Shown one piece after another: positions 20,031 to 32,084 of a stretch of 64,000 nucleotides of DNA. The notes beneath the pieces are model-generated. The model was not told the DNA's origin, searched no databases, and was given only the letters and a program-made list of their open reading frames with translations. The translations under genes were made by a program, and so were the position numbers. The DNA comes from Euphorbia lathyris (Eukaryota > Streptophyta > Magnoliopsida > Malpighiales > Euphorbiaceae): contig NC_088910.1 of assembly GCF_963576675.1 (NCBI RefSeq), forward strand, positions 29,948,531 to 30,012,530, read 5' to 3'. The stretch's first letter is position 1, and each line of letters starts with the position of its first letter.

Positions 20031-21142
20031 AGAAACGACAACTTTCCTGCACATATTTTACATGTTTTTAATTCGAAACAACGCGTCTGTTCATCCGGAT
20101 AGAAACGACTTTTCACCAGAGGACACGACACTTCAAACAAGACTCTTCACCAATTATAAATAGAGCACATATTTTCAGAATCAGGAGTTGGATATTTTGT
20201 TGAATAAACTCTATTTCAGAAGAGAGTTAGATAGTTAGATTTTAGTTTTCAATTCTGTAAAAGCAAACTTGCTGTACACGAGTTGTTCAATTAGTTTACA
20301 TACAAACACAGATTCTATAGTTTAAGTTCGAGAATTGTTCGAAGATGACTTTACACTCTGTAGTGGATTCAGCGATCTCTATTTCGAGGATTCAGCGAGA
20401 AGAACCAGCGGTTGAAGCATCCCAGGGTCTGACAAGCCTACGAAGTTTGAGGAAAGAATTGACAACCCGGAACTCAAATTAGTTAAAATGTTATCCAAGA
20501 TTCTTCTTCTCTATTAACTTGAGACGATTCAAAATTCATTAATAAATTATCTTTTCAATACAATATATTTTCTACTGTTGTTATTTTCAAGTTTAATCTA
20601 ACGATATTCTTTAAAGTAATAATTCAGTGTTTTCAATAAAAACCTTTTTACACAAAATATATTTCAATGGAAACTTTGTTGAACACTTCAAAGAATTAGG
20701 ATTTATGGATGATATGATCGATAGCTCGGCTTATCAAACATAGAACACCAATTTGATTAAGGTAGCAATCTATTCCGACCGTAGAAAGATTGTATGCAGT
20801 TGGAAGCCTAGTAATTGCATTAAATGATAAGTTGTACATATACATAATCTAATCAAAGTTATAAGTTGCTTTCTTACTTTGTACAAGCAAGTTTTGAATT
20901 CTTCTTATTCTTAAACTTAAGTTCCTGTACTATAATCCAAACTATTGACAGAATTGGATCCTAAATCACAACAATTTATTCCATTCAAACTAAACAAAAA
21001 CGTTTTTCTAATTAAACCTAAAGAAAGTGAATTTAATCTGAATTAAATAAGTTTTTACAAAATAAGCGTTCCCTGTGGGTTCGATATCTTTTATTACTAC
21101 AAGCGAAAGCCGTGCACTTGCGGAAATCGCTCAATAAGTTTT

Positions 21143-21160
21143 TGGCACCGATGCTAGGGA
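21143..21160 (+). promoter_or_regulatory. Athila primer binding site, tRNA-Asp type
   Basis: TGGCACCGATGCTAGGGA lies six bases after the LTR end and matches the tRNA-Asp-type Athila PBS (TGGCGCCGTTGCCGGGGA) at most positions, with several transitions. Confidence 0.7.
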
Positions 21161-21308
21161 ACGCCAATTTTTTTTGTAAAAAAATAAATTTTTCGTATTT
21201 TATTCCGAATCTAGGTTTACATATACTTATATTAATATTTACATATAATTCATTCATTTTATAACAATTTTATTTTTTTTTATTTTTTTGTGAAGGTAAT
21301 TTCAGTTC

Positions 21309-22830
21309 ATGCGCAGTACTAGAAGTTCGGGCATTCAACCGGAATCACTCGATCCAGAAATTGAAAGAATGATTAAGAGAAATAGAAATAAAAAGAAGAA
21401 CAAAGAGACACAAAATCAAGAACCACATCCAGTAATAATGGCAGTTCCTCCTAGACTTATGGATTTCGCTACACCATGAGTCAATGGTGTTACGAATAGC
21501 ATAGTTAGACCCTAAATAAATGCACACCAATTTAAAATCAAACCAGCCTTGCTTAACATGTTACAAAATAGTGTGACATTTTATGGACTGCCTAATGAAA
21601 ACCCTAATGCCCATTTGACCAATTTTCTTGAAATTTGTGATACTTTTAAAATTACGGACGTTTCTGCCGAAGCAGTCAAACTTCGCCTATTTCCTTTCAC
21701 TTTGAAGGACAAGGCTAAAGTTTGGTTGACTTCTATGCTGGCCGGAACATTCCAAACTTGGAACCAATTAGCCTAAGCATTTTTATCCAAATATTTTTCC
21801 TTAGCCAAAACAGCGAAAATTATAAAAGAACTGACATCATTCACACAACATGAAAATGAAACCCTGTATGAAGCATGGGAACGTTTCAAAGAACTTCAAC
21901 GTTTATGCCCACATCACCATTTGCCCTATGAACTTTTAATGCAAACATTCTATAATGGAATAAATCCCACAACCAGAGGTTCATTAGGTGCTATGTCGGG
22001 AGGGTTATTTATGAAGAAGACGTCTGCTGGCCAAAACAGCGAAAATTATAAAAGAACTGACATCATTCACACAACATGAAAATGAAACCCTGTATGAAGC
22101 ATGGGAACGTTTCAAAGAACTTCAACGTTTATGCCCATATCACCATTTGCCCGATGAACTTTTAATGCAAACATTCTATAATGGAATAAATCCCACAACC
22201 AGAGGTTCATTAGATGCTATGTTGGGAGGGTTATTTATGAAGAAGACGTCTGCTGAAGTGAAAGAACTTTTAGAGGAAATGGCAATTAACAGTAGCATGT
22301 GGCCTACCGAACGTGCACATACACCAGTTACTCCAAAACCATCGTCCTCGACTTCGTCACCAATTAAAGGTATAGTTAATCTTGACCCTATCGCAATGTT
22401 ACAAGCCCAATTTTCTGCGCTTTCGCACAAAATTGACAAGTTTATGACACCGTGTGACATTAATGGAAGCCCCATCCAAGTTGATATGGATTATAGTGGT
22501 GCGGATGAGGTGGAACAGGTAAATTTTGTCTGAGGACAAAATCAAATCAATAACCCTTATTCAAATACCTATAATCCCGGATGGAGAAATAACCCTAGCT
22601 TTAGTTGGAAAGAGAATAACAATACTGGTGCCAATCATGGTAGAACTAATAATTACCAAAATCAATCAAGGGACACTATTGGCACATTATTTTCTAAAAT
22701 TGATAAATTTATAGATACTATCGGTGGTAAAATTAACAACCACGATGAAGGTTTTAAACGAATTGAGAACAAGTTTGATCAATTAATTAAGAACCATTCG
22801 TCTAGCATCAATTTAATCCTGTTGTAAATT
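21309..22830 (+). pseudogene. Athila gag, stops and an internal duplication
   Basis: Reads MRSTRSSGIQPESLDPEIER, then after stops at 21477 and 21513 KPALLNMLQNSVTFYGLPNE, NAHLTNFLEICDTFKI and LRLFPFTLKDKAKVWLTSML, the well-known Athila Gag core. A TAA at 21774 replaces Gln. A 226-bp tandem duplication (21804-22255) then shifts the frame, so the rest (ELLEEMAINSSMWPTERAHT; NPYSNTYNPGWRNNPSFSW after a TGA near 22531) lies in another frame. It ends in mid-gag near 22826; protease and pol are absent. Confidence 0.85.
21804..22255 (+). repeat. 226-bp tandem duplication inside gag
   Basis: 21804-22029 is repeated head to tail at 22030-22255, both from GCCAAAACAGCG to GTCTGCTG, with about four base differences. 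As 226 is not a multiple of three it causes the frame change. Confidence 0.95.
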
Positions 22831-23482
22831 TTGATAATTTTATGATTTTAATGTTAAAATTATTGTTGCACCCTTGTTGTTATGCCTTTTTTGTTATATA
22901 CCACTTCGCAGATTTCGCAATATGCAAAGTAGTTAATACAAAAAATTGAAAACTATTTTAATACACAAAAGTATATATCTTTTTTTAGAACAAATATATA
23001 TCTAATATGTAGTGTAATCAAAATTTATTTATCATTTAGAATAAACAGCCAGTGGCTTTTATAATTAACTGCATTTCTAAAATTTATTTTTATTGTTAAA
23101 TAATTTGAAATTTTAGAAAAGCGAAAGTATGTTATTTTATAATTTCATTTTAAATGTGCTGTGTTATTTTTTCCCCCGAAGTAAAACGAGTGTATTCTTC
23201 TAGTTATATTAAAAATCCGATTTTAATTTTCATTTTCATTTATCAAACTCGTTTTTATGCATTTTATCATTATATGATTTTAAATTTTCAAATATTAGAA
23301 TATCATAACTTTATTTTTATTTGTGTCACATTTTCAGTTAGTCACTTATAGGGGAAAAACAGTTTTCAAAAAACCCCATCAGATTTGACATTTAAATAAA
23401 AAAATTAGGGGTATGAGACACTTGTAAATAATTTATCAATCATGACTATTGTGTAATTTACCCATTAATTAATTTATGATTT
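22831..23482. other. AT-rich interval without a gene
   Basis: No coding or repeat structure recognised; only short AT-rich open frames. Confidence 0.5.
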
Positions 23483-23999
23483 TGATAACATCGGGATATT
23501 ATCCCCAAGATAAAAAAGGATATTTACCAAAACGACCGCGTATTTGGGTGGCCTGGGAAGCAATGGCGTATCAAGCAAGTCATCCGAGTGGCGGATCACC
23601 TAGACTCCGCCACACATTATCCGTAGTCAAACCTACGTGAGACCCGCCATCGTGCCTCGATCCGCCCGCTGAACGGTTGATCCGATTCCCAATAAAGGAA
23701 ATTAATGATCCGTTAATGAGCTAACGGCCACACATAAAAGAGATCTGTAACCGCCATTAATGAGGCATTAATGGAGACTTTCTGGTTACTGGGAGTTACG
23801 ATCACATGACTATAAATAGCTTGCATCACAAGCTATTGAGGTACACATTCATTCACATTCAAGCTCTAAACCCTTCTCTTGTCAATACAGTTTATTCATT
23901 ATTCCTATACTGACTTTGGCATCGGAGCTTCCCCCCGTCGAACCCAACGACGCCCCCCACAGGGAAGGAATCCGATCAGAAGTTCATCACCCGTTATCA
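23483..23999 (+). mobile_element. 5' LTR of second Tat-lineage element
   Basis: Starts TGATAAC and ends GTTATCA, perfect 7-bp inverted termini, 517 bp. Contains a TATA-like CTATAAATAGC near 23811 and the ACTTTGGCATCGGAG signature seen before the end of many Tat LTRs. A GGTCCGGTGAAGG stretch just after it may be the PBS. Confidence 0.8.
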
Positions 24000-24058
24000 A
24001 TTGGTCCGGTGAAGGTGGAAGTCCTAACCAGAAAAGGACTCAGTTCACAACCCCAAAC

Positions 24059-25920
24059 ATGACAAGTGGAGGGTCTAACCCCTCAACAGGATCTATAATT
24101 CCACCATCAATTAATCCTACTACAAACGCTGGTCGTGTTGATCCCAATGCACCAACCATCCATGATGAAAGGGACATGTCTCCGGAATCCTTTTGGGACA
24201 TTTGTGCAGGTACAATAGGGAGAGAACATGGACCCATTATGGAAGGTCGACTAAGAGCCTATCTATTAAACCAAGATGTAGGTGGTCCCACAACAGGAAC
24301 TGTTAACCCACTGAATCGTCATCAACTGCCAAGACCGACCCTATCACAATGGCCAAGCGCCTATGTGGGACCTAATGCTCACCGTGACTCGTCATTTTTC
24401 CTCTCTCAACCCGTGGATTCGACAGTTGTAAATCTGGGACTCGGCAATAACCCGCCGTTAAACCGAAGGCTATTTGATGATGTACCAGAGGGAAGCCGTA
24501 GGAATGACCAACCTCCCTTGGGAACACAATGAATCCAGGGATCATTATTGGCGAACCTCGAGCTCCGCCAGCACAAGCGGATCGGGGACAGAATAACATA
24601 GTGGTGAATCCACCAGAAGGCAGACGCGATAGTCACATGCATGGAAAGCGAACCAGATCACATAGGAAGGGACGATCCCGATCCCGTTCGCATCACAGGC
24701 ATAGAACCGGATCCCCCCGGTGTGGAAGGTCGCCACCACCTGAACAGAGGGAGAACGAACGCCAAGCTGGGTCACCACGCCAGGTCATACCACATCCGCC
24801 ACCAAATCGAGGTAACGGAGGACGATCTCCACCAAGGGCGTGTGGCGGCAGCGGGAGAAGGTCACCATCGGACCCCTCGTCAGAATCTAGTTCCTCATCC
24901 TCGCAGCGAAGCAGGTCTCATAGTAAGAGGTGCCCAAGAAGGGGTCAAGGTTCCATCGCGGATCAGATCAGGGAAGAGATACGTAGACAGAACGAAGAGA
25001 ATGCCAGGCACAACCCGTTCGCCAATCGAGAATCGCCTTTCGCGGCATGGATCGAAGCTGAAGAAACTGACAGGCATTTTAAGATCTCGAACATACCGGC
25101 TTACTCTGGCGAAGATAACCCCGAATCCCATGCAAGGAAGTATCGCATGTTGCTTGGTCTAAACCGTGCAAGCGAGGCAGTGCAATGTCGGATGTTTATC
25201 ACCACACTAAAAGGTCCAACCTATGACTAGTTCCAATCTCTTCGCCCGGGATCGATAAACAGCTGGGATCAGTTGAGTAGGGAATTCTGTTCAAAATTTG
25301 CAGGAAGCATTCACCCAGTGGTTAAATCGCGAAAACTCTTCGAGCTGAAGCAAAAAGAAAATGAATCTCTCCGGGAGTATGTCGACAAGTTCAATAAGTT
25401 GTGCATCCGCATTGTTGATGTAGATCTCTCCATGGCAGTGGAAGCACTTGTAAAAAACACAACATGTAAGAGCTTGCAGGAAGATCTAATCAGAAACAAA
25501 CCAAAGAATATGGCGGAGCTGATAGAAAGGTGTAAAGACTTCATGGAGGTCGATGACATTCGAAGAAAGTCGGCATCTCCACCAAAAAAAGGAAAAGGCG
25601 AATCCCGGAGATGGAATAAGGAAAAAGAAAAGCTTCCTGACTCATCCTCCCGAAACAGGCGAAGAGGCTCTAGGAACAAATCGGCATATACGCCATCGTT
25701 TACGCCGTTGAACGCCTCCAAAAGCGAAGTGCTAATGTGGATAGAGAACAGCCAGCATAAGCAGAGCATTTCATACCCCGAACCAAAAGGGGGAGAGTAC
25801 ACCAACATGGGGAAAACCCCAAGAATTATTGCAAATACCACAGGAGGAACGATCATGATACAGATGCATGCTGGGAATTGGCCAGGGAGATTGAGAGGCT
25901 TATCGAGAGAGGAAAGCTAG
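24059..25920 (+). pseudogene. Tat-lineage gag, second element
   Basis: Begins MTSGGSNPSTGSIIPPSINP and stops at 24530-24532 where TGA overlaps the ATG of the next frame (ATGA). The next frame holds an Arg/Ser-rich stretch and the retrotransposon-gag core (FANRESPFAAWIEAEETDRH, IPAYSGEDNPESHARKYRML), is broken by TAG at 25228-25230 in place of Trp, and goes on through LSREFCSKFAGSIHP, LREYVDKFNKLCIRI and LNASKSEVLMWIENS. A frameshift near 25825 moves the CCHC-like knuckle (YCKYHRRNDHDTDACWELA) into the protease frame. Confidence 0.85.
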
Positions 25921-26525
25921 ATAGGTTCGTCCAGAATGACAAGAAGGGAGATGGTGACAAACCCAGAGAGGAGCCAAAGAAAAAGGCTAAGGGGGTCATT
26001 AATGTTATTGCTGGCGGACCAGGATATCAGCCTACGGTAAAGAAAGTAAAAACCATTGCTCTAGATAGATCATCACTCAACCGTCCTTTTGCGGACGTCA
26101 GTCCGGCTATCTCCCCACATGTAGACGCTCTCGTCATCACTATGATGGTGGAAGGATGGGAAATGAAGAGAGTGATGGTAGACATTGGCAGTTCTTGTAA
26201 TGTCATTACTAGAGGAGCATTCGCCAAACTCAAAGTCGATCCTATTCAGGTTGAGACCACCATCGTGGATATTCTGGGAGTGACAGGTCACACAATCCAG
26301 ACAAAGGGCCAAGTGACACTAGAATACGAGTTAGCAGATGAAGATCAGGTGTGGATGGGAGATCTGGAGTTCTCCATCATGGACGGTCAATTGGCATACA
26401 ACATCATCTTAGGGCGGCCTTTCATCTCAGAAGTGGCGGCTCTCATATCAATTCGCCATTTGACGATGTACATCCCTACAGCCAAGGGAGGTGTGATGAT
26501 CAAAGGGAACCAGAAGGTTTCTTAG
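25828..26525 (+). pseudogene. Tat zinc knuckle and aspartic protease
   Basis: Continues in the shifted frame with AREIERLIERGK and then the retropepsin-like domain. The catalytic site reads VMVDIGSSCNVI, where DTGSS is expected (Thr to Ile, catalytic Asp kept). The second flap and ILGRPF motif are present (NIILGRPFISEVAA). Ends at TAG 26523-26525 before RT. Confidence 0.8.
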
Positions 26526-26615
26526 GAGACATACTCTGCATCCTTATCGATTCTCCCCCAGTCCAAAGAAGACGAAGAAGATGAACTCGTCACAACGGCC
26601 CTGTGAGACACAAAA

Positions 26616-28714
26616 ATGTTCCTCATTTCAGATGGCAAGCGGGTATGGATCGCCAAAGAGTTAAAAGTTGAGGTTAAAAAGGATGTTACGAAGGTTCTCC
26701 TCGAGTCGGAAGATGTGTTTTCTTGGAAGGATGAGATCCTCACAGGAGTCAGTCCAAACGTGATTACTCACAACTCAATATCGCCGAAGATGCGGTCCCA
26801 GTGGCTCAGAAGAGAAGGAATCATGGGCCAGAAAGACAGAAAGTAATAGAGGAAGAGATATCTAAACTCAAAAAGGCGGACGCCATTGAGGAAGTTATTT
26901 ACACCCAGTGGCTGGCGAATGTGGTCCTGGTTAAAAAGGCAGGCGGATCGTACTGCATGTGTATTGATTTCACGGACCTTAATAAGGCTTGTCCCAAAGA
27001 CAACTACCCTCTGCCTTGCATTGACATCCTTGTCGACGGAACCGCAGGACACACAGTATATTCCTTCACAGATGTGAAGTCAAGTTATCACCAGATCCTC
27101 ATGGAGCCATCAGACAGGATCAAGACTTCCTTCGTAACTCACCAAGCGACTTATTGCTTCAAAGTCATGCCTTTTGGGCTTAAGAACGCTGGAGCTACCT
27201 ACCAGCGGATGATGAACAAAATATTCGAAGGAAGAAAAGGTGACAACTTCTCAGTCTATGTGGATGACATGATCATCAAAAGCACCACCATGGAGAGACA
27301 TGCGGAGGACATAAGGGAAGTCCTCGGAGTCCTTCGTCACCACAACATCAAGCTAAATCCTGAGAGGTGTACTTTTGGGGCTACTTATGGAAAATTCCTG
27401 GGATACATGATCAGCCAGAAGGGAGTAGGTCCCAATCCAGATAAAATCAAAGCGGTGCTGGACATGAAGGCGCCACAAAATGTCAGAGAAGTGCAACGTT
27501 TTAATGGGCGGATCATAGCACTTGGACGATTCATCTCATGCTTGGCTCATAGATGCCAACCTTTTTATGAAGTAATCAAAAAGCAGAAAGGCTTCGAGTG
27601 GAATGAAGATTGCAAACAGTCCTTCGAAGGGATCAAGCACTTCCTATCAGAACCGCCTCTAATGAGCAGACCTTTGGAAGGTGAGAACCTGTACATGTAT
27701 GTTTCTGTTACTGATAAAGCGGTTTGCATAGTCACTATAAGGGAAGAAGATGGCCAACAATATCCGATCTACTACATAAGCAAAGTCTTAAAAGATGCCG
27801 AGACCCGGTATTCAAGATTGGAGAAGATGGCCTTGGCAGTGGTCACCACTTCAATCCGCCTGAGACCTTATTTTCAGGCACACACGGTCATCGTTCGTAC
27901 CAACATACCTATGAGGAAGGTATTACAAAAGCCGGAAACTTCAGGGAGGCTAATGGAATGGGCAATCCTCCTGGGCGAGTTTGATGTCCGTTACGAAGGA
28001 AGATCCGCCCTGAAGAGCCAAGTCTTGGCAGACTTTGTGAACGAATTCACTGAGGAAGGTATAAATCTCCCTAAACCAAAAATAGAGGAGTGGACGATGT
28101 ACACTGATGGCGCTTCTTCAGCGAAGGGTGCAGGAATAGGCGTAGTGATCAAGGGACCACACTACATCAAGCTACATTATGCTGCAAAGTTAGACTTTCC
28201 CGCAACAAATAATGCTGCAGAATATGAGGCACTGCTATTGGGACTACGCTTGTTGAAGGAGATTACACCAGAGCGGATCGTGATCTATAGCGATTCCAAG
28301 CTGATGGTCAACCAGGTGATCAAAAACTTTGAGGTGAAAGATGAAATCCTGGCCAAATATGTAGAGGAGGTTAAGCAGCTATTAAACTACCTCAAGATCA
28401 AAGAAACCAAATGGGAACTAGTCCATGTGCCTCGGGGTTCAAACATAGAGGCAGATCACCTAGCTAAACTGGCTTCTAGCAAGGATCAGTGGACGGACCT
28501 ACAATGCCCGTTCGAGGTGAAAACGAGGCCAGCATTCGCCTCAGAAATCACGACACTTCTTACACCCGTCGTGGGAGATTGGAGATCACCGATCCACCAG
28601 TACCTTGCAGATGGAACTTTGCCTAAAGACAAAGAAGAAGCTCGACGGACGGTAAGAAAGGCAGCATACTTCTCCATAATAAATGATTGCTTGTACAGAA
28701 AATCTTTTGGATGA
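26616..28714 (+). pseudogene. Tat RT, RNase H and second RNase H, truncated before integrase
   Basis: MFLISDGKRVWIAKELKVEV leads to a frameshift near 26793. The long frame from 26801 then carries RT (CMCIDFTDLNKACPKDNYPL, MPFGLKNAG, YVDDMIIK), the gypsy RNase H (YISKVLKDAETRYSRLEKMA) and the archaeal-type RNase H (MYTDGASSAKGAGIG, YSDSKLMVNQV, NIEADHLAKLAS). It stops just after the linker NDCLYRKSFG; integrase is missing. Stops at 26523 and near 26604 separate it from protease. It shares domain order with the first element but is clearly divergent from it. Confidence 0.9.
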
Positions 28715-28740
28715 AGGTGCGTGACGACAGAAGAGGGACA

Positions 28741-28803
28741 ATAATTAAAATATATTAAAAACTATATGATTACTATAATTAAAATATATTAAAAACTATA
28801 TGA
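28741..28803. repeat. 34-bp AT-rich direct repeat at a truncation junction
   Basis: ATAATTAAAATATATTAAAA and the following bases occur twice (28741-28774 and 28775-28803). The repeat fills the gap between the truncated Tat pol and the truncated minus-strand copia element. Confidence 0.85.
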
Positions 28804-31019
28804 AAATGCAAGATAACATCCGCAAGTTGATGTCGAGAAGGAACATGAAGAACTCGAACCTCGCCTTTGGCGACTTTTTCCCGTACAAAATGTATATCCA
28901 TCTCGACATGTTTGGTCCGCTGGTGCTGAACAGGATTCTCGGACAAATAAACGACACTAACATTATCACAATAAACCAAAGTGGACTTCCGAATGGGATA
29001 GTGAAGTTCGAGTAGGAGATTTCAAATCCAACAAGTTTCGGAGACAACATTTGCGACGCCCCTATACTCGGCTTCGGCACTCGAGCGAGAGAGGGTTGGT
29101 TGCCTCTTGGCGGACCAGGAGATGAGATTGTCCCCAAGAAAAACACAATAACCAGAGGTGGAACGTCGGGTATCCGGACAACCTCCCCAATCGGCGTCAG
29201 TGTAAGAGACCAATGAACCAAGAGATGATGGAGTGAGAGTAAGACTGAGATCCAATGTGCCTTTGATATACCGAAGAATGCGCTTTATGGCTGCCATATG
29301 CTGTGTTTTTGGATCATGCATGAATAAACACACTTGCTGAACCGCATAGGATATGTCGGGACGAGTAAGAGTCAAGTACTGTAAGGCGCCTGCTAGGCTT
29401 CGATGTTCCGAAGGGTCATGGTATGAGGATCCAGAGGAGATGTTAAGCTTCTGTTTGGTGTCAACCGGAGTGGCACAAGGATTCGAAGAGCTGAGACCAG
29501 CTTTCTCTATAATTTCTAAAGCATATTTCTTTTGAGAAAGGAAGAGAGAGCCAGGTGAGCGAGTGACAGAGATCCCTAGGAAGTAGTTCAATGGCCCTAA
29601 ATCTTTCATGGCAAATTCATTACTCAATTTAGTGATGATGGAGGAATGCAATTTATCAGATGAGGCCGTTAGAACAATATCATCAACATAAAGAAGCAAA
29701 TAAGCAATCTCCGTGCCTTGACGAAACACAAAAAGTGAGTGATCAGACATACTATGAGCAAAACCCAAAGTAGAGAGAAAGGTTGCAAACCGTTGATACC
29801 AAGCTCGAGGGGCCTGTTTGAGTCCATATAGAGATTTTTGGAGCAAACATACATAATCAGGTCTAGCAGGATCTCGAAACCCCAAAGGCTGATGCATGTA
29901 TACAGTCTCATGAAGGTCACCATGTAGAAAGGCATTTTTGACGTTGAGTTGGTGAAGACCCCAATTTTTGGAAAGAGCAATGCTTAGAACTGCTCGAATA
30001 GTGGCTGGCTTCACAACTGGACTGAAAGTTTCCCCGCAATCAACCCCCACCAATTGATTTGCTCCATTGCCAACCAAGCGGGCCTTATATCGCTCAAAAG
30101 AGCCATCAGGAGGACGGGGTACAAGGACCCACGTCTTATTTTTAATAAGAGCATCAAATTCCTCGGTCATGGCATTCCGCCAATTGGGATCACGCAATGC
30201 AACAGAAGGGTTAGAAGGAAGAAGAGAGATGGTGGTGGAAACATGAAGGTTTAATTTTCGAATAGGCTTAAAAATACCGTCTTGGGCACGTGTCCGCATG
30301 GTGTGGGTAGGGGGAGCTGCTGGCGAGCTCGGGGTAATGTTTGGTGGTGTGAGAGGGGGAGTTAGCGGGTTCATATTTAATGGGGGAAGAGGTGCTGATG
30401 GGCCAGGAGATATGGACCCGAGAGGAGAGGGAGGTAAATGGGGGGTAGAAGATTGGTGTGGCGGGCTTGGGCCCGGAGATGGAGCTGGGCCGAGAGATGG
30501 AGCTGGGCCGAGAGGCGGGTAGGGCGGTGGAGGTGATATGGGTTGGGTTGGTAGTGGGGCGTTGGGCCGGGTAGGTGGTGTCGGGTGGGCTGGCGGGTTA
30601 AGAAAAGAGGAGGGTGAAAGGGAGGGATGAGAGGTAGGTGTAGTCAAAGAGTGGAATGGATTAGGTTGGGTAAAAGGAAAGGTATTTTCATAAAAAATAA
30701 CGTGTCTGCAGAGAATGATCTTCTTTGTGGAGATGTCATAACACTTGTATCCGCGATGATTTGATGGAAAACCTAAGAAGACGCAAGGAGAGGAACGGGC
30801 TTGTAATTTAGTACGAGAGGTGGAGGGAATGAGCGGAAAACAGAGACAACCAAAGATACAAAGATGAGAATAGGTGGGTTGACGTTGATAGAGGACTTGA
30901 GTGGGGAATAGATAACCAAGAATTTTGTGAGGGAGGATGTTTAGAAGATATGTAGTATGAGAAAGAGCATGGTGCCAAAAGTTAAGAGGGATAGATGAGT
31001 GCGTGAGAAGAGTGCGCAT
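28804..31019 (-). pseudogene. Copia integrase C-terminus, RT and RNase H
   Basis: Minus-strand frame (31019 down to 29022, continuing past a stop to 28804). It starts in the integrase tail (SIPLNFWHHALSHTTYLLNI, SPCVFLGFPSNHRGYKCYD), passes a long Pro/Ser linker, then RT: ALIKNKTWVLVPRPP, a small deletion, DGSFERYKARLV, LNVKNAFLHGD, LYGLKQAPRAWYQRF and LLLYVDDIVLTAS. RNase H follows (YTDADWGGCPDTRRSTSGYC, LSRSSAEAEYR) and, after a stop near 29021, HQRTKHVEMDIHFVREKV and SRHQLADV, where the element is cut. In RT motif A, Asn replaces the catalytic Asp. No 3' LTR is present. Confidence 0.85.
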
Positions 31020-31061
31020 GACATCATTAATTGTTCGAATTGTGCGTTCGGCTTTGCCATT

Positions 31062-31406
31062 TTATAGAGAGGTGTGAGGACAAGAAAAACGAAATTGCAT
31101 ACCATGTAGAGTGCAAAACTCATGAAATTGAGAATTATTATATTCACCACCATTATCACATTGGAACGTTTTGATGTCTTTTTCAAATTGAGTATGCACA
31201 AAATTACGAAAAGACAGAAAGACGGAATAGACTTGAGATTTTTGTGCAAGAGAAAAAGTCCATAAGAAATTGGTGCAGTCATCCAGAAATAGCACATAAT
31301 ATTTATGACCACTAGAACTTAAAGTGGGAGATGTCCAAACATCACTGTGCACAATATCAAAAGGCATACTTGAGACATTAGTAGAGGAATAAAATGGAAG
31401 TTTGAC
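31062..31406 (-). pseudogene. Copia integrase core
   Basis: MPFDIVHSDVWTSPTLSSSG, FQCDNGGEYNNSQFHEFC and, in the next segment, NGKAERTIRT supply the D, D and E of the integrase triad. The frame is interrupted by a stop near 31064 (where QQN is expected) and another at 31407, so integrase is split over three open frames. Confidence 0.8.
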
Positions 31407-32084
31407 TTATTTTCCAGAAATACAAGAATGACAAATAGAATCAATTGATGAACCATTACAAGAAATTAAATTATTATTCCGAAGAGAATTTAAAACTGTG
31501 GGCCCTGGATGACCCAAACGATTGTGCCAAATATTACTAGAGAAGGCAGAAAAAGCATAAGATAAAGTTGGTGATGTAGTCGACGAGACAGGATAAAGAT
31601 CGCTAACACTATTACATCTCATGATATGCCTCCCCGTGTGCAAGTCCTTCACAGAGAAACCAAAAGGATCAAACTCAACAGACACATTATTATCAACAGT
31701 AAATTTGCGGACAAAGGTAAGTTTTTTAATTAATTTGGGTGCATGTAAATCGTTGGTTAGATGTAGAGGTTTGGAGCTAGGATTTAAGCATGCATTACCT
31801 GAGCCAACAACTGGAATGGAATGACCACTACCAACAATAATATTAGAATTGGTGCTCTTATTAAAGTAAGATGTGAGTGTACCTGCATCCGCCTTCATGT
31901 GCGACGTAGCGCCAGTGTCCATGTGCCACACCTCCGAAGGTGGTTGAATAGTCAAAGTATGCATGGACTGCTCAATGTTGGTCGGGTAATATTCATATCC
32001 CATATGGGCTTGTTGAGGACGCGGGCCCAGCAGCCCGGCTTGAGGAGATGCGGCCATGGGAGAGGGCGGGGCTGGAGAATGCAC
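31407..32084 (-). pseudogene. Copia protease and GAG-pre-integrase
   Basis: WHMDTGATSHM is the aspartic protease site; IIVGSGHSIPVVGSG and LHAPKLIKKLTFVRKF follow. The pre-integrase zinc domain reads IWHNRLGHPG and ICHSCISGK. It ends in TAA before the integrase core. It overlaps the end of the gag frame in another phase, so a frameshift near 32060 separates gag and pol. Confidence 0.85.

Larger units (their letters stand above)
19644..21136 (+). mobile_element. Athila LTR between a PPT and a PBS
   Basis: Starts TGATAAGCCCAAAATATACC and ends CGCTCAATA (1493 bp). It is preceded by a PPT-like tract, as for a 3' LTR, yet followed by a PBS and gag, as for a 5' LTR. Carries GAGATT hairpins at 19912-19944 and 20004-20030. 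Terminal CA has become TA. Confidence 0.8.

Noticed and set aside
24040..25856. Several minus-strand frames of 65-181 codons
   Set aside because: Shadows of the Tat gag on the plus strand; the plus frames carry recognisable gag motifs.
30298..30522. Gly-rich 74-codon frame on the plus strand
   Set aside because: It is the complement of the Pro-rich linker between integrase and RT of the minus-strand copia element.
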